A DNA stretch of 64,000 nucleotides from DASUKM01 sp036278735. Lineage in GTDB: Bacteria > Acidobacteriota > Vicinamibacteria > Vicinamibacterales > 2-12-FULL-66-21. Both the position numbers and the translations under genes were made by a program. Position 1 is the first letter of the stretch. Every line of letters starts with the position of its first letter. The DNA is taken from the NCBI GenBank assembly GCA_036278735.1, contig DASUKM010000030.1, positions 62,001 through 126,000 of the forward strand, in the 5' to 3' direction. Positions 15,962 through 23,913 of the stretch are shown in pieces. The notes under the pieces were generated by a model. That model saw only the letters and a list, made by a program, of their open reading frames with translations. It did not search any database and had not been told where the DNA came from.

Positions 15962-17083
15962 TCATGAGAGTGAATCGACGAACTGATTCCAGACGTCCGG
16001 CAGCCGCAGGATGAAATCGTGGACGGCTGGGACGTAGTGGTACCCGTACCAGATGCTGAAGGCGATCACCACCAGCCACAACAGACCCACCAGCGAGTGT
16101 ACCCACGCGTGCAGCGGCGTATACCCGTACGGGCCGTACCGATGCGAGTGATGGAACGGCGACGCGATCAGCGAATACACCGCGATGACGACGAGGAACG
16201 CCGCCCAGAGCGGGACGCCCGGCGGCAGCGGATAGCCGAACAGCGCGTGCGTCGCGCCAAGGGACATCAGCGCGAGCGCCAGCAGCACCACGAGCGCGAC
16301 GCTGACGACGGCATAAATCGGCGACGTGAGGCCGTACCAGACGGAGGCCGCATCGGCCGCGCGCCCCTGCACCTCCGGACTCCACCACCGATCGTGGAGC
16401 GTGTAATGCCACTGACGCCGCCACTGCCGCTTCTGCATCCGCCAGTGCCGCCGCCACGCGGGGTTGGTCTTGAAGTCCGCGTAGTTCCGCTTCGCCTGGT
16501 CCACCACGTCCTGCGCATTGAACCGCCGGCCGCGCGCCGCCGCGCGCTCCTCCGACGTGTTCGCGTACGGAATGACGAACGACATGACGACATAGACGAG
16601 GATCCACAGCCCCTTCGTCAACACCGCCAGCACCACGAAGACGATCCGGACGATCGTGACGTCGATGTCGAAGTAGGCCGCGAGCCCGTTGCACACGCCG
16701 CTCAACATCGCCCCTTCACGAATCTGATACAGACGCTTCGGCGCGCCGGCCGGCGCCGTCTTGTGCTCCTGTTCCGTCTTCGCGCCGGTCGCCGATCCGC
16801 TCGCCGGTCCGCCGGCCGGGGCGGGACCGTCGCCGTCGACAGGACCCATCTCGCCGACGATGCGGCTGATTTCCAGGGCCGTGACGACGGTCTTGTGCGG
16901 CCCGAGCACCTTCTGGCACTTTTCGCCGATCGCCTGCTCGAGGTCGGCCAGGATCTCGGCGCGGTCGGGATTGTCTTTCAGCTGTGCCTCGGCGTCGTCG
17001 AGATAGGCGCGAAGCGCGACGTACCCCTGTTCCTCCACCTGGTACGCGTTGCCGTTCAGATTGATGCCGGTGACTTTCTGCAT
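15962..17083 (-). CDS. PspC domain-containing membrane protein
   Basis: A 373-residue protein. The soluble N-terminal ~100 residues are acidic (LRAYLDDAEAQLKDNPDRAE), followed by an Ala/Gly/Pro linker. A PspC domain follows at about 115-175 (MLSGVCNGLAAYFDIDVTIV with a membrane helix), then two or three more membrane segments and an aromatic His/Trp-rich loop. PspC domains act in envelope-stress sensing. It starts 3 nt after the PadR stop, so regulator and membrane protein are one operon, probably controlled by the palindrome at 17416-17439. Confidence 0.87.
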   Translation of the reverse strand: MQKVTGINLNGNAYQVEEQGYVALRAYLDDAEAQLKDNPDRAEILADLEQAIGEKCQKVLGPHKTVVTALEISRIVGEMGPVDGDGPAPAGGPASGSATGAKTEQEHKTAPAGAPKRLYQIREGAMLSGVCNGLAAYFDIDVTIVRIVFVVLAVLTKGLWILVYVVMSFVIPYANTSEERAAARGRRFNAQDVVDQAKRNYADFKTNPAWRRHWRMQKRQWRRQWHYTLHDRWWSPEVQGRAADAASVWYGLTSPIYAVVSVALVVLLALALMSLGATHALFGYPLPPGVPLWAAFLVVIAVYSLIASPFHHSHRYGPYGYTPLHAWVHSLVGLLWLVVIAFSIWYGYHYVPAVHDFILRLPDVWNQFVDSLS

Positions 17084-17086
17084 GGC

Positions 17087-17410
17087 TTATCGCCCTATCC
17101 GATCGACAGTGCTGTTGATGTGGGCCCAGTAGGCCTGGAGCTCGTCGAGGTGCGCCCGCCCCTTGACGGTCAGGCGGTAATACTTCCGGGGCGGTCCGGC
17201 GTCCGACTCCTGCCACTCGTAGTCGACCAGCCCGTCACGCCGCATGCGGCTGAGCAGCGGATACAGCGTGCCTTCCTGGGTGGCGAACTCCGTCGGCGCC
17301 AGCCGCTCCAGCATGTCGGCGACGTAGACCTTGTCCGCCGCGATGATCCTCAGGATGAGGAACTCGAGGAGGCCTTTACGAATCGCGTTGAATTTCTCGT
17401 TGACGCTCAA
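17087..17410 (-). CDS. PadR family transcriptional regulator
   Basis: A 107-residue PadR winged-helix repressor: KGLLEFLILRIIAADKVYVA (recognition fold), then QEGTLYPLLSRMRRDGLVDY, the signature wing, and RKYYRLTVKGRAHLDEL. It starts with TTG; no ATG exists in the first half. It heads an operon with pspC and two membrane genes and lies 70 bp downstream of an ADOP permease on the same strand. A perfect 24-bp palindrome right before the start is probably its own operator. Confidence 0.9.
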   Translation of the reverse strand: MSVNEKFNAIRKGLLEFLILRIIAADKVYVADMLERLAPTEFATQEGTLYPLLSRMRRDGLVDYEWQESDAGPPRKYYRLTVKGRAHLDELQAYWAHINSTVDRIGR

Positions 17411-17415
17411 GTAAA

Positions 17416-17439
17416 GCTACCTTGTTTAAACAAGGTAGC
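17416..17439. promoter_or_regulatory. 24-bp perfect palindrome, putative PadR operator
   Basis: GCTACCTTGTTT (17416-17427) is followed directly by its exact complement AAACAAGGTAGC (17428-17439). It ends 5 bp before the padR start codon. On the minus strand TTGACG (17455-17460) and TACCTT (17432-17437) at 17-bp spacing could be the promoter, which the palindrome would cover. This is a classic autorepression layout. Confidence 0.7.
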
Positions 17440-17480
17440 AGGTCATACGCCGTTCGTCAAGTAGGGCATTCGGAGCGGTT

Positions 17481-19871
17481 TCAGTCGGCCCGGAGCGCCA
17501 CGACAGGATCGATCGACGAGGCGCGGCGAGCGGGCACCCAGGCCGCCAACGCTGCCAATGCGCCGAGCAGCACGACGACCGCGATCAGGGTGGCGGGATC
17601 GTACGGCGATGTCTGGAAGAGGAAGCTGGTGATGACGCGAGTGGTATACGAGGTCGCAACGAGACCCGCCGCGAGGCCGAGCACGACCGGCCGGACCACA
17701 TCTCTGATCATCGCCGCGACGACCTGGGAGCGGCGTGCACCGAGTGCGACGCGTACGCCAATCTCGCGCGTGCGACGGGCAACCGCATAGGCGGTCACGC
17801 TGAAGATGCCGACGAGCGCGAGCAGCAGTCCGAAGGCGCCGAGCATCGAGAGCAGCAGCATGCGGTCTCGCGGCGTCGCGACCCGTTCACCGAGGACCGC
17901 TGCCGCCGGCCTGAGTTTTCCGACGAGCACGCGCGGCCCCACTGACTGCGCCGTCTGTTTCAATTGTCCGTACGAAACCGACGCGCCGTCTCGCAATCGG
18001 AAGATCATGGCCATCCGCATGGTTGACAGATCATCGGTGTTGATGGGGGGCAGCATGTACACCTCGGGCTCGATGGTTGCCTCAGGGTCACCGAGGCGGA
18101 TCGCTGGAACGACCCCAGCGATTCGAATCGTGCGCGGATGCTTCGATCCCACTCCTAGTCGGAGCGTGTGGCCGACAGGGTGTCCGCCAAAGTAGCGCCG
18201 GGATGCGGTGACGTTGATGAGCGCCGCTTCGCCGGTCATGCGGTCGCCGTCTTCCAAGAGGCGCCCCGCGACCGGACGAACACCCATGGCCTCGAAAAAT
18301 CCAGGGAGGATGGTGCGCTGCGGGCCTGCGATGTGAACACCCGTGTCTGCCGTCGGGAAGAAATACGAACCTCCCCCGGTCAACGCCAGTTGATCGATCG
18401 CACCAGCGGCGACCACACCGGGTACGTGGCGCAGCGCGTCGGCGAATGCGGCGTAGTACTCGCGCCGCACCGTCGCGGCCTGCTCGAGCGGCTCGACGTC
18501 AAGAGCCATCACATTCGCGGCATCCACACCCAGATCGACCGACGCGAGCTTCGCGAAGCTCTTTACAATCAGCCCGGCCCCGGCCATCAACACCAGAGCG
18601 AGAGCCACCTCGATGCCGATGAGCCATTGCCCGGTGCGTTTCGACAACGGCGCTCCAGCGCCACCCACGGCGAACATCGTGCTGATCACCCGTGGCGCTC
18701 GCGACAGCTCGAGGGCAGGCACCAGTCCCGAAAGCAGGGCCGTCATCAGCGTGAGGCCGAGCGCGAGACCGAGGACAATCGCGTTGATCGCCGCCGGTGA
18801 GTTCGCGGGCAGAGACAGGGGAACGAGGGCGAGAAGCGAATCGAGCGATGCGTAGGCGAACAGTACGCCAACGACTCCGCCTGCCAGCGCCAGCAGCAAG
18901 CCCTCGGTGAGGAGCTGCCGGACGAGCCGTCCTCGCCCCGCCCCGATGGCCGCACGGATCGCCAGCTCCGGGCTTCGGCTCGCGCCTCGCGCGAGCGTGA
19001 GTCCCGCCACGTTCGAGCAGGCGATGATCAGGATCAGCCCGACGGCGATCGCCAGGGTGCCAAGCGTGACCCCGACTCCTCTGGTCTCGGCGTCGTACAT
19101 CGACGCGATCGCTACGTGAACCGGGACGGGCTTCGGGCCAAACAGCGTCGACGGCGGCGTCGCCGCCTCGAGGGCCGCCCGAGCGCTGGTCAACGAAACG
19201 CCGGAACGCAATCGGGCGATCACGGGACTCCCGGATCCGCGACGCTCGACCATCGATGCAGAAAACTGGTGGGCCTGCCAGATCGCGGTGTCTGGATAAA
19301 AGCCTGCGGGCAGAACGCCGACGATGGTGGCGGGCTCGTTCTGGATGCGGATTAGCCGGCCGAGGACGTTCCGGCTGCCGCCGAACTCGCGTTGCCAGTA
19401 CGCGTGTCCGAGCAGCGCGATGCGCGGGGCGCCCGAACGTGTGTCGTCGGTCCGGATCGCCCGGCCCAGAATCGGTGTGATGCCGTAGGTCTCGAGAAAA
19501 TCTTCGGACGCTTGTGCCACGATCAGACGCTGCGGCGTGCCGTCGTCCACGATCAGCGGCACGAACCCGTGGACGCGTCCCGTGCCGGCATGCGAGACGA
19601 CCGTCGAAAGCGCTCGCCACCGGCGGACGTCGCTCATCGAAGGCGCATAGCGCGACGGGTTGCCTTCGCGCGCCTCTTCGATATCCAGCGTGACCAGTTG
19701 CTCCGGATGCGGATACGGCAACGGGCGCAGCACCGCCGCGTCGATGACGCTGAAGAGGGCGGTCGAAAGGCCGATGCCGAGCGCCAGGATCAGAATGGCG
19801 ATGACGGAATAGGAGGGCTGGCGTCGCAGCTGGCGCAGCGAGTACTTCAGGTCCTGGAGCGTCGTTCCCAT
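17481..19871 (-). CDS. ADOP-type ABC transporter permease (FtsX/MacB)
   Basis: A 796-residue permease with duplicated MacB periplasmic core plus FtsX domains, the architecture of acidobacterial duplicated orphan permeases. The first block has QPSYSVIAILILALGIGLST and a periplasmic domain. The middle membrane block includes LILIIACSNVAGLTLARGAS, and the end reads TREIGVRVALGARRSQV and VPARRASSIDPVVALRAD. No ATPase is encoded nearby, which is usual for this family. GGAGG precedes the ATG. Substrate unknown; macrolide or lipoprotein export is typical for relatives. Confidence 0.88.
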   Translation of the reverse strand: MGTTLQDLKYSLRQLRRQPSYSVIAILILALGIGLSTALFSVIDAAVLRPLPYPHPEQLVTLDIEEAREGNPSRYAPSMSDVRRWRALSTVVSHAGTGRVHGFVPLIVDDGTPQRLIVAQASEDFLETYGITPILGRAIRTDDTRSGAPRIALLGHAYWQREFGGSRNVLGRLIRIQNEPATIVGVLPAGFYPDTAIWQAHQFSASMVERRGSGSPVIARLRSGVSLTSARAALEAATPPSTLFGPKPVPVHVAIASMYDAETRGVGVTLGTLAIAVGLILIIACSNVAGLTLARGASRSPELAIRAAIGAGRGRLVRQLLTEGLLLALAGGVVGVLFAYASLDSLLALVPLSLPANSPAAINAIVLGLALGLTLMTALLSGLVPALELSRAPRVISTMFAVGGAGAPLSKRTGQWLIGIEVALALVLMAGAGLIVKSFAKLASVDLGVDAANVMALDVEPLEQAATVRREYYAAFADALRHVPGVVAAGAIDQLALTGGGSYFFPTADTGVHIAGPQRTILPGFFEAMGVRPVAGRLLEDGDRMTGEAALINVTASRRYFGGHPVGHTLRLGVGSKHPRTIRIAGVVPAIRLGDPEATIEPEVYMLPPINTDDLSTMRMAMIFRLRDGASVSYGQLKQTAQSVGPRVLVGKLRPAAAVLGERVATPRDRMLLLSMLGAFGLLLALVGIFSVTAYAVARRTREIGVRVALGARRSQVVAAMIRDVVRPVVLGLAAGLVATSYTTRVITSFLFQTSPYDPATLIAVVVLLGALAALAAWVPARRASSIDPVVALRAD

Positions 19872-19932
19872 TCGCGCCTCCAGCCTCGCAGGTCCGCGGG
19901 ATCGGACGCAGTATACGTCAGCTGGCGCGATC

Positions 19933-19985
19933 GCCGGGTCTGAGGACCCGGCCTACAGCGTTGCCGGGTCTGAAGACCGGCCTAC
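19933..19985. repeat. 30-bp-period hairpin repeat, two units
   Basis: Units GCCGGGTCTGAGGACCCGGCCTAC (19933-19956, of which bases 1-20 form a hairpin) and a 23-bp variant (19963-19985) are spaced 30 bp. Closely related units occur at 50139-50222. The second unit contains the TAG stop codon of the DUF1572 gene. Confidence 0.8.
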
Positions 19986-20476
19986 CGGCGCCTGGGGATG
20001 CTCAGCGACGTCCACTCGGCGCCGCGGAAGTGCTTGGCGAGCAGCACGATCTGGCCAACGTGGTACGCCAGATGCGTGAGGGCGCGGTCGAGCGCCTGCA
20101 CGACCGAATGGCGTTCGCCCCGGATGAACACCTCGCGCGCGAGATCGGTCGTGGTCAGGGCGTCGACCGACCGGAACAGCGTGTCCCATCCCTCTTCCCA
20201 GCGTGCGTTCAGCGCGGTCCGGGTGGCCGTTCCGGGCTCGAACTCCTCGTCGCGGTGACGATCGGGCTTTTCGCCGTCGGTCGTCAGGAAATCCGTGAAC
20301 CGCGATGTCAGGTTGCCGCCGATGTGCTGCATCAGTATCGCGAGGCTGTTCGCCTCCGGATCGATCAGCCGCACCAGGTCCGCGTCGGTCGCCTGCGCGA
20401 GCGCACGATCCGCGAGCGCCTTGTACTTCCGGAACTGCTCCCGCACATCCGCCAGATACGCTTCGTCGATCGCCAT
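19982..20476 (-). CDS. DUF1572 (DinB-like) protein
   Basis: A 164-residue helical protein of the DinB/YfiT-like superfamily, DUF1572 branch. It reads MAIDEAYLADVREQFRKYK at the start, then LMQHIGGNLTSRFTDFL with a conserved His, and ALTHLAYHVGQIVLLAKH near the end. The His residues form the metal site in the superfamily. Role unknown; relatives are thiol-linked transferases or stress proteins. TATGAT lies 6 nt before this ATG and supports it over an in-frame upstream codon. The stop codon lies in a hairpin repeat. Confidence 0.82.
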   Translation of the reverse strand: MAIDEAYLADVREQFRKYKALADRALAQATDADLVRLIDPEANSLAILMQHIGGNLTSRFTDFLTTDGEKPDRHRDEEFEPGTATRTALNARWEEGWDTLFRSVDALTTTDLAREVFIRGERHSVVQALDRALTHLAYHVGQIVLLAKHFRGAEWTSLSIPRRR

Positions 20477-20482
20477 GACGTG

Positions 20483-20488
20483 ATCATA
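20483..20488 (-). promoter_or_regulatory. -10 element of DUF1572 gene, leaderless
   Basis: On the minus strand TATGAT stands 6 nt before the ATG, with no Shine-Dalgarno sequence between. The transcript would begin at or next to the start codon. Confidence 0.5.
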
Positions 20489-20515
20489 CCCGGGGGTGCC
20501 CACGCCGGGGCTGCG

Positions 20516-22948
20516 TCACAGCGCGGGCGGCGGTTCGGGCGTCGAGACGATCACCCGCGTGAACTGGCCGCGCTGCAGCAGCTCGCGTCCCTTCCCGCCG
20601 CGGCCGGTCACCTCGTACTTCGCCGTGCTGATCGTCTGCTCCGCGCCGCGGCTGGTCTCGACCGTCAGCAGGTCGCGATCGCCAGTCGAGGCCACGAACC
20701 CGAGCACGCGATCGTCAGGATTCGACAGCTTGATCAGAATGACACCCCGCCCAGGGCCGGAGAGGAAATTCACCTCCTCCGCATCGCACAGGATCGCGCG
20801 CGCGTCGCGCGTCGCGGCAATCAGCGTTTCCCCCCCGGTGAGCCTGGCGACGCCGACGACGACCGCCCCCTCCGCGGGGCGCGCGTAGCGACGACCCGCG
20901 CGCGTGCTCGGCTCGGCAAGCGGCGCGAGGCTGAAGCGCAGGCTGTAGCCGTCGCTCGTGACGGCGACGGCATGCACCGGCGGCACGGCGGACGGATCGA
21001 CGGTGCCGTCCCGGCGCACCGGCGGTGCGATGGCGCCAGCCACGCGCGGGTCGAGGCTCAGTGCCGCCACGATCTGCTCGCCATCTTTCAGCTTGAAAAA
21101 CCGCTGGATCGGCTCCCCGTACCCAGTCGACGCGGGAAGGTCGATAATCCGCGCGGTGTAGGCGACGCCGAAATTGCTCAAGAACACCACCGTCGCGCGC
21201 GTGCTCCCGGCCAGCACGGCCAGCACCTGATCCCCTTCGCGAAGCCGCGTCGACGTGACGTCTTTGACTTCCTTCTGCCGCTTCACCCACCCGTCGCGCG
21301 AGAGCAGCACGACGTTGTCTTCCTCGACGATGAAGTCCTCGGCCGTGTATTCGGCCTCGCCGGCGTCGCTGGCGATCCGCGTCCGGCGAGCGTCGCCGTA
21401 CTGCTTCTGGACGGCTTCGATCTCGGATCGCACGAGCGACCAGCGGCTCTCCTCGTTCCCGAGCAGCGTGCCGATCTGGCGGATCCGGCGCCGCTTCTCT
21501 TCGAGCTCCTTGCGGATCACGAGGATCTCGAGCTTCGCCAGCCGATAGATTTTCAATTCGAGGATCGCGTCCGCCTGATCGGCATCGAGCGCGAATCGTT
21601 TGATGATCTGCTGCGCCGCGTCCTGCTTGCCTTCCGACTTCCGGACGATCTTCAGGATTTCGTCGAGCGCGTCGAACACCTTCTCGAACCCGTCGAGGAT
21701 GTGCACGCGCTTCCTGAGCGCCGCCAGCTCGTGCTCCAGCCGCTTCGTGACGACCTCGAGGCGGAAGTGCAGGAAGTAGAAGAGCATCTGGTGCAGGTCC
21801 AGACGCTCCGGGCGGCCGACTTCCGGGTTGCCCTCGGTGGGCACGAGGCACGTCAGGTTGACGATGAAGTTCGTCTGCAGCGGCGTGTGCTTGAACAGGT
21901 ATGCCATCACCATCTTCTCGTCGGCCTCGCGCTTCAGCTCGAGCGCAATCCGAACGTCGTCGGTCGAGAGATCCTTGACGTCGACGAGCGGCGGCAGCTT
22001 GCGGCTGAGCGCGACGTCCGCGATCCGCTCGACGAGCGTCGCCTTGTTCACCGTGTAGGGCACGCTCGTGATGTAGATGGTTTTCGACGACCGCGTCGAG
22101 GGCCCTTCTTCCCACGTGGCGCGGAGCCGGACCGCGCCGCTTCCGGTCTTGTAGATCTCCTTCAGCTCCTCGGGGGAGTTGAGGATCTGGCCGCCGGTGG
22201 GAAAATCGGGCGCTTTCACGTACCGGCACAACTGCACGCTGCTCAGGTCGGGGTTGTCGAGCAGCTTGACCAGCGCGGTGCACACCTCGTTCAGGTTGTG
22301 CGGCGGAATGTTGGTCGCCATGCCGACCGCGATCCCGGTCGCGCCGTTGATGAGCAGGTTCGGAATGCGCGAGGGCAGCACGACCGGCTCCGTTCGCGTG
22401 CCGTCATAGTTCGGGCGGAACGGCACCGTCGTCTGCTCGATTTCCGTGAGCAGCTCGTCGGAGATTCTGGCGAGACGGCACTCGGTGTAGCGCATCGCGG
22501 CGGCGCTGTCGCCATCGAGCGATCCGAAGTTCCCGGAGCCGTCGACGAGCGGATACCGCAGCGAGAACGACTGCGCCATCCGGACCAGCGTCTCGTACAG
22601 GGCGGCGTCGCCGTGCGGGTGATAGCTCCCCATCACGTCCCCCACCACCTTCGCGCACTTGCGGTGTTTGGCGTCGGCGGTCAGGTTCTGCTGCCACATC
22701 GTGAACAAGATGCGCCGCTGCACCGGCTTCAGGCCGTCGCGCACGTCCGGCAGCGCGCGAGAGGTGATGACCGAGAGGGCGTAGTTCAGGTACCGCGTCT
22801 GCGCCGCCTCGTGCAGCGGGACGGCGTCGGGTTCTTCGCCGGACGTCGACGACGACGACCGGGAGCCGGGCGCACCCGGGCCGGAGGGGGTCGCCTCGGC
22901 CTCGAGATCGAACAGGGACGCATCGGCTGGCTTGCGGCGCTTGGACAT
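20516..22948 (-). CDS. parC: DNA topoisomerase IV subunit A
   Basis: DNA-cleaving subunit of topoisomerase IV, 810 residues. The breakage-reunion domain has SRALPDVRDGLKPVQRRILF, GSYHPHGDAALYETLVRMAQ and the catalytic Tyr154 in AAMRYTECRL. A coiled coil follows (LEHELAALRKRV to QIIKRFALDADQADAILELK). The C-terminal beta-pinwheel has TGRGGKG, a degenerate form of the GyrA box. A Ser/Gly/Pro-rich N-terminal extension of about 40 residues is unusual. It pairs with parE 13.6 kb away; the two are not an operon here. Confidence 0.9.
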   Translation of the reverse strand: MSKRRKPADASLFDLEAEATPSGPGAPGSRSSSSTSGEEPDAVPLHEAAQTRYLNYALSVITSRALPDVRDGLKPVQRRILFTMWQQNLTADAKHRKCAKVVGDVMGSYHPHGDAALYETLVRMAQSFSLRYPLVDGSGNFGSLDGDSAAAMRYTECRLARISDELLTEIEQTTVPFRPNYDGTRTEPVVLPSRIPNLLINGATGIAVGMATNIPPHNLNEVCTALVKLLDNPDLSSVQLCRYVKAPDFPTGGQILNSPEELKEIYKTGSGAVRLRATWEEGPSTRSSKTIYITSVPYTVNKATLVERIADVALSRKLPPLVDVKDLSTDDVRIALELKREADEKMVMAYLFKHTPLQTNFIVNLTCLVPTEGNPEVGRPERLDLHQMLFYFLHFRLEVVTKRLEHELAALRKRVHILDGFEKVFDALDEILKIVRKSEGKQDAAQQIIKRFALDADQADAILELKIYRLAKLEILVIRKELEEKRRRIRQIGTLLGNEESRWSLVRSEIEAVQKQYGDARRTRIASDAGEAEYTAEDFIVEEDNVVLLSRDGWVKRQKEVKDVTSTRLREGDQVLAVLAGSTRATVVFLSNFGVAYTARIIDLPASTGYGEPIQRFFKLKDGEQIVAALSLDPRVAGAIAPPVRRDGTVDPSAVPPVHAVAVTSDGYSLRFSLAPLAEPSTRAGRRYARPAEGAVVVGVARLTGGETLIAATRDARAILCDAEEVNFLSGPGRGVILIKLSNPDDRVLGFVASTGDRDLLTVETSRGAEQTISTAKYEVTGRGGKGRELLQRGQFTRVIVSTPEPPPAL

Positions 22949-22954
22949 ACCGCG

Positions 22955-22960
22955 AGGATA
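22955..22960 (-). promoter_or_regulatory. -10 element of parC, leaderless
   Basis: On the minus strand TATCCT, preceded by TGC (an extended -10), ends 6 nt before the parC ATG. No ribosome binding site is present. It lies 32 bp from the opposing phzF -10 element. Confidence 0.5.
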
Positions 22961-22992
22961 GCATTGGGCTTGCCCGCGGCTTCGGGCGCGGC

Positions 22993-22998
22993 TACCGT
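22993..22998 (+). promoter_or_regulatory. -10 element of phzF-like gene, leaderless
   Basis: TACCGT ends 6 nt before the ATG, with no Shine-Dalgarno sequence. Divergent from parC. Confidence 0.45.
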
Positions 22999-23004
22999 TA
23001 CGGC

Positions 23005-23913
23005 ATGCCGACGCTCCGCTATCTGCACCTCGACGTCTTCACCGATCGCGCACTCGAGGGCAACCAGCTCGCCGTGTTTCCCGACGCCCGCGGCCTCGAC
23101 GCCGGCCTGATGCAGCGGATCGCCCGCGAGATGGCGTTTTCGGAGACGACCTTCATCCTGCCACCCGAGCGCGCCGGCGGCTGCCGGATGCGCATCTTCA
23201 CGCCGGGTGCGGAGCTTCCGATCGCCGGGCACCCGACCGTCGGGAGCACGTTCGCGCTCGCCGCGGGGGGCGCCATCGCCGCCGGGCAGCCCTCATTCGT
23301 CTTCGAACTCGCGATCGGTCCGACGCCGGTGACGCTCGAATGGAACGGCACGCGGCTCGATTTCGTCTGGATGACGCAGCCGCTGCCCGTCGTCGGGGCG
23401 CGCGTGAACGACCGGCACGCCTTTGCGGCCGCGATCGGGATCGGAATCGACGATCTGATGCCCGATCTGCCGATCGAGGCGGTGTCGTGCGGCAATCCGT
23501 TCGTGTTTGCTCCGCTCCGCACGCGACAGGTCGTGGATCGCGTCACGCTCGATCGCATGGCCTTTCAGGCGATCTGCGACCAGGTTGCACCGGACGCGCA
23601 TGGCGTCTTCGTGTTCTCGCGCGAGGAGACGGACGAGGCGCACGAGGTGGCGTACAGCCGGATGCTCGCGCCCGGGCTCGGGATCGGCGAGGACCCCGCC
23701 ACCGGATCCGCCAGCGGGCCGCTCGGATGCTATCTCGTCGCGCACGGCCTCGTTGGTGCCGAACAGGCGGCGCACATGGTGAGCGTCCAGGGGGTGCGCA
23801 TGGGACGACCGAGCCGCGTGCACATCGCGATCGAATTGGACGAGGGTCGCATCGCGGGGGTACGGGTTGGCGGGCGAAGCGTGCTCCTCGGCGACGGTAC
23901 GATCACGATCTGA
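23005..23913 (+). CDS. PhzF family isomerase/epimerase
   Basis: A 302-residue protein of the PhzF/diaminopimelate-epimerase-like fold with two similar halves. LEGNQLAVF at the start and the catalytic Glu in MAFSETTFILPP are typical, as are PIAGHPTVGST and GEDPATGSASGPLG, the oxyanion loops. Phenazine genes are absent, so the physiological reaction is unknown; most homologues outside phenazine clusters are uncharacterised. The mprF ATG follows its stop codon with no gap. Confidence 0.88.
   Translation: MPTLRYLHLDVFTDRALEGNQLAVFPDARGLDAGLMQRIAREMAFSETTFILPPERAGGCRMRIFTPGAELPIAGHPTVGSTFALAAGGAIAAGQPSFVFELAIGPTPVTLEWNGTRLDFVWMTQPLPVVGARVNDRHAFAAAIGIGIDDLMPDLPIEAVSCGNPFVFAPLRTRQVVDRVTLDRMAFQAICDQVAPDAHGVFVFSREETDEAHEVAYSRMLAPGLGIGEDPATGSASGPLGCYLVAHGLVGAEQAAHMVSVQGVRMGRPSRVHIAIELDEGRIAGVRVGGRSVLLGDGTITI

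Noticed and set aside
20516..22948. Calling this gene gyrA
   Set aside because: A canonical GyrA box is missing and the partner subunit at 4966-6879 has the ParE-type ADADSDG motif, so topoisomerase IV fits better.
19961..23110. 1049-codon plus-strand frame opposite parC
   Set aside because: The translation is Arg/His/Asp-rich without motifs and lies wholly antisense to parC and DUF1572.
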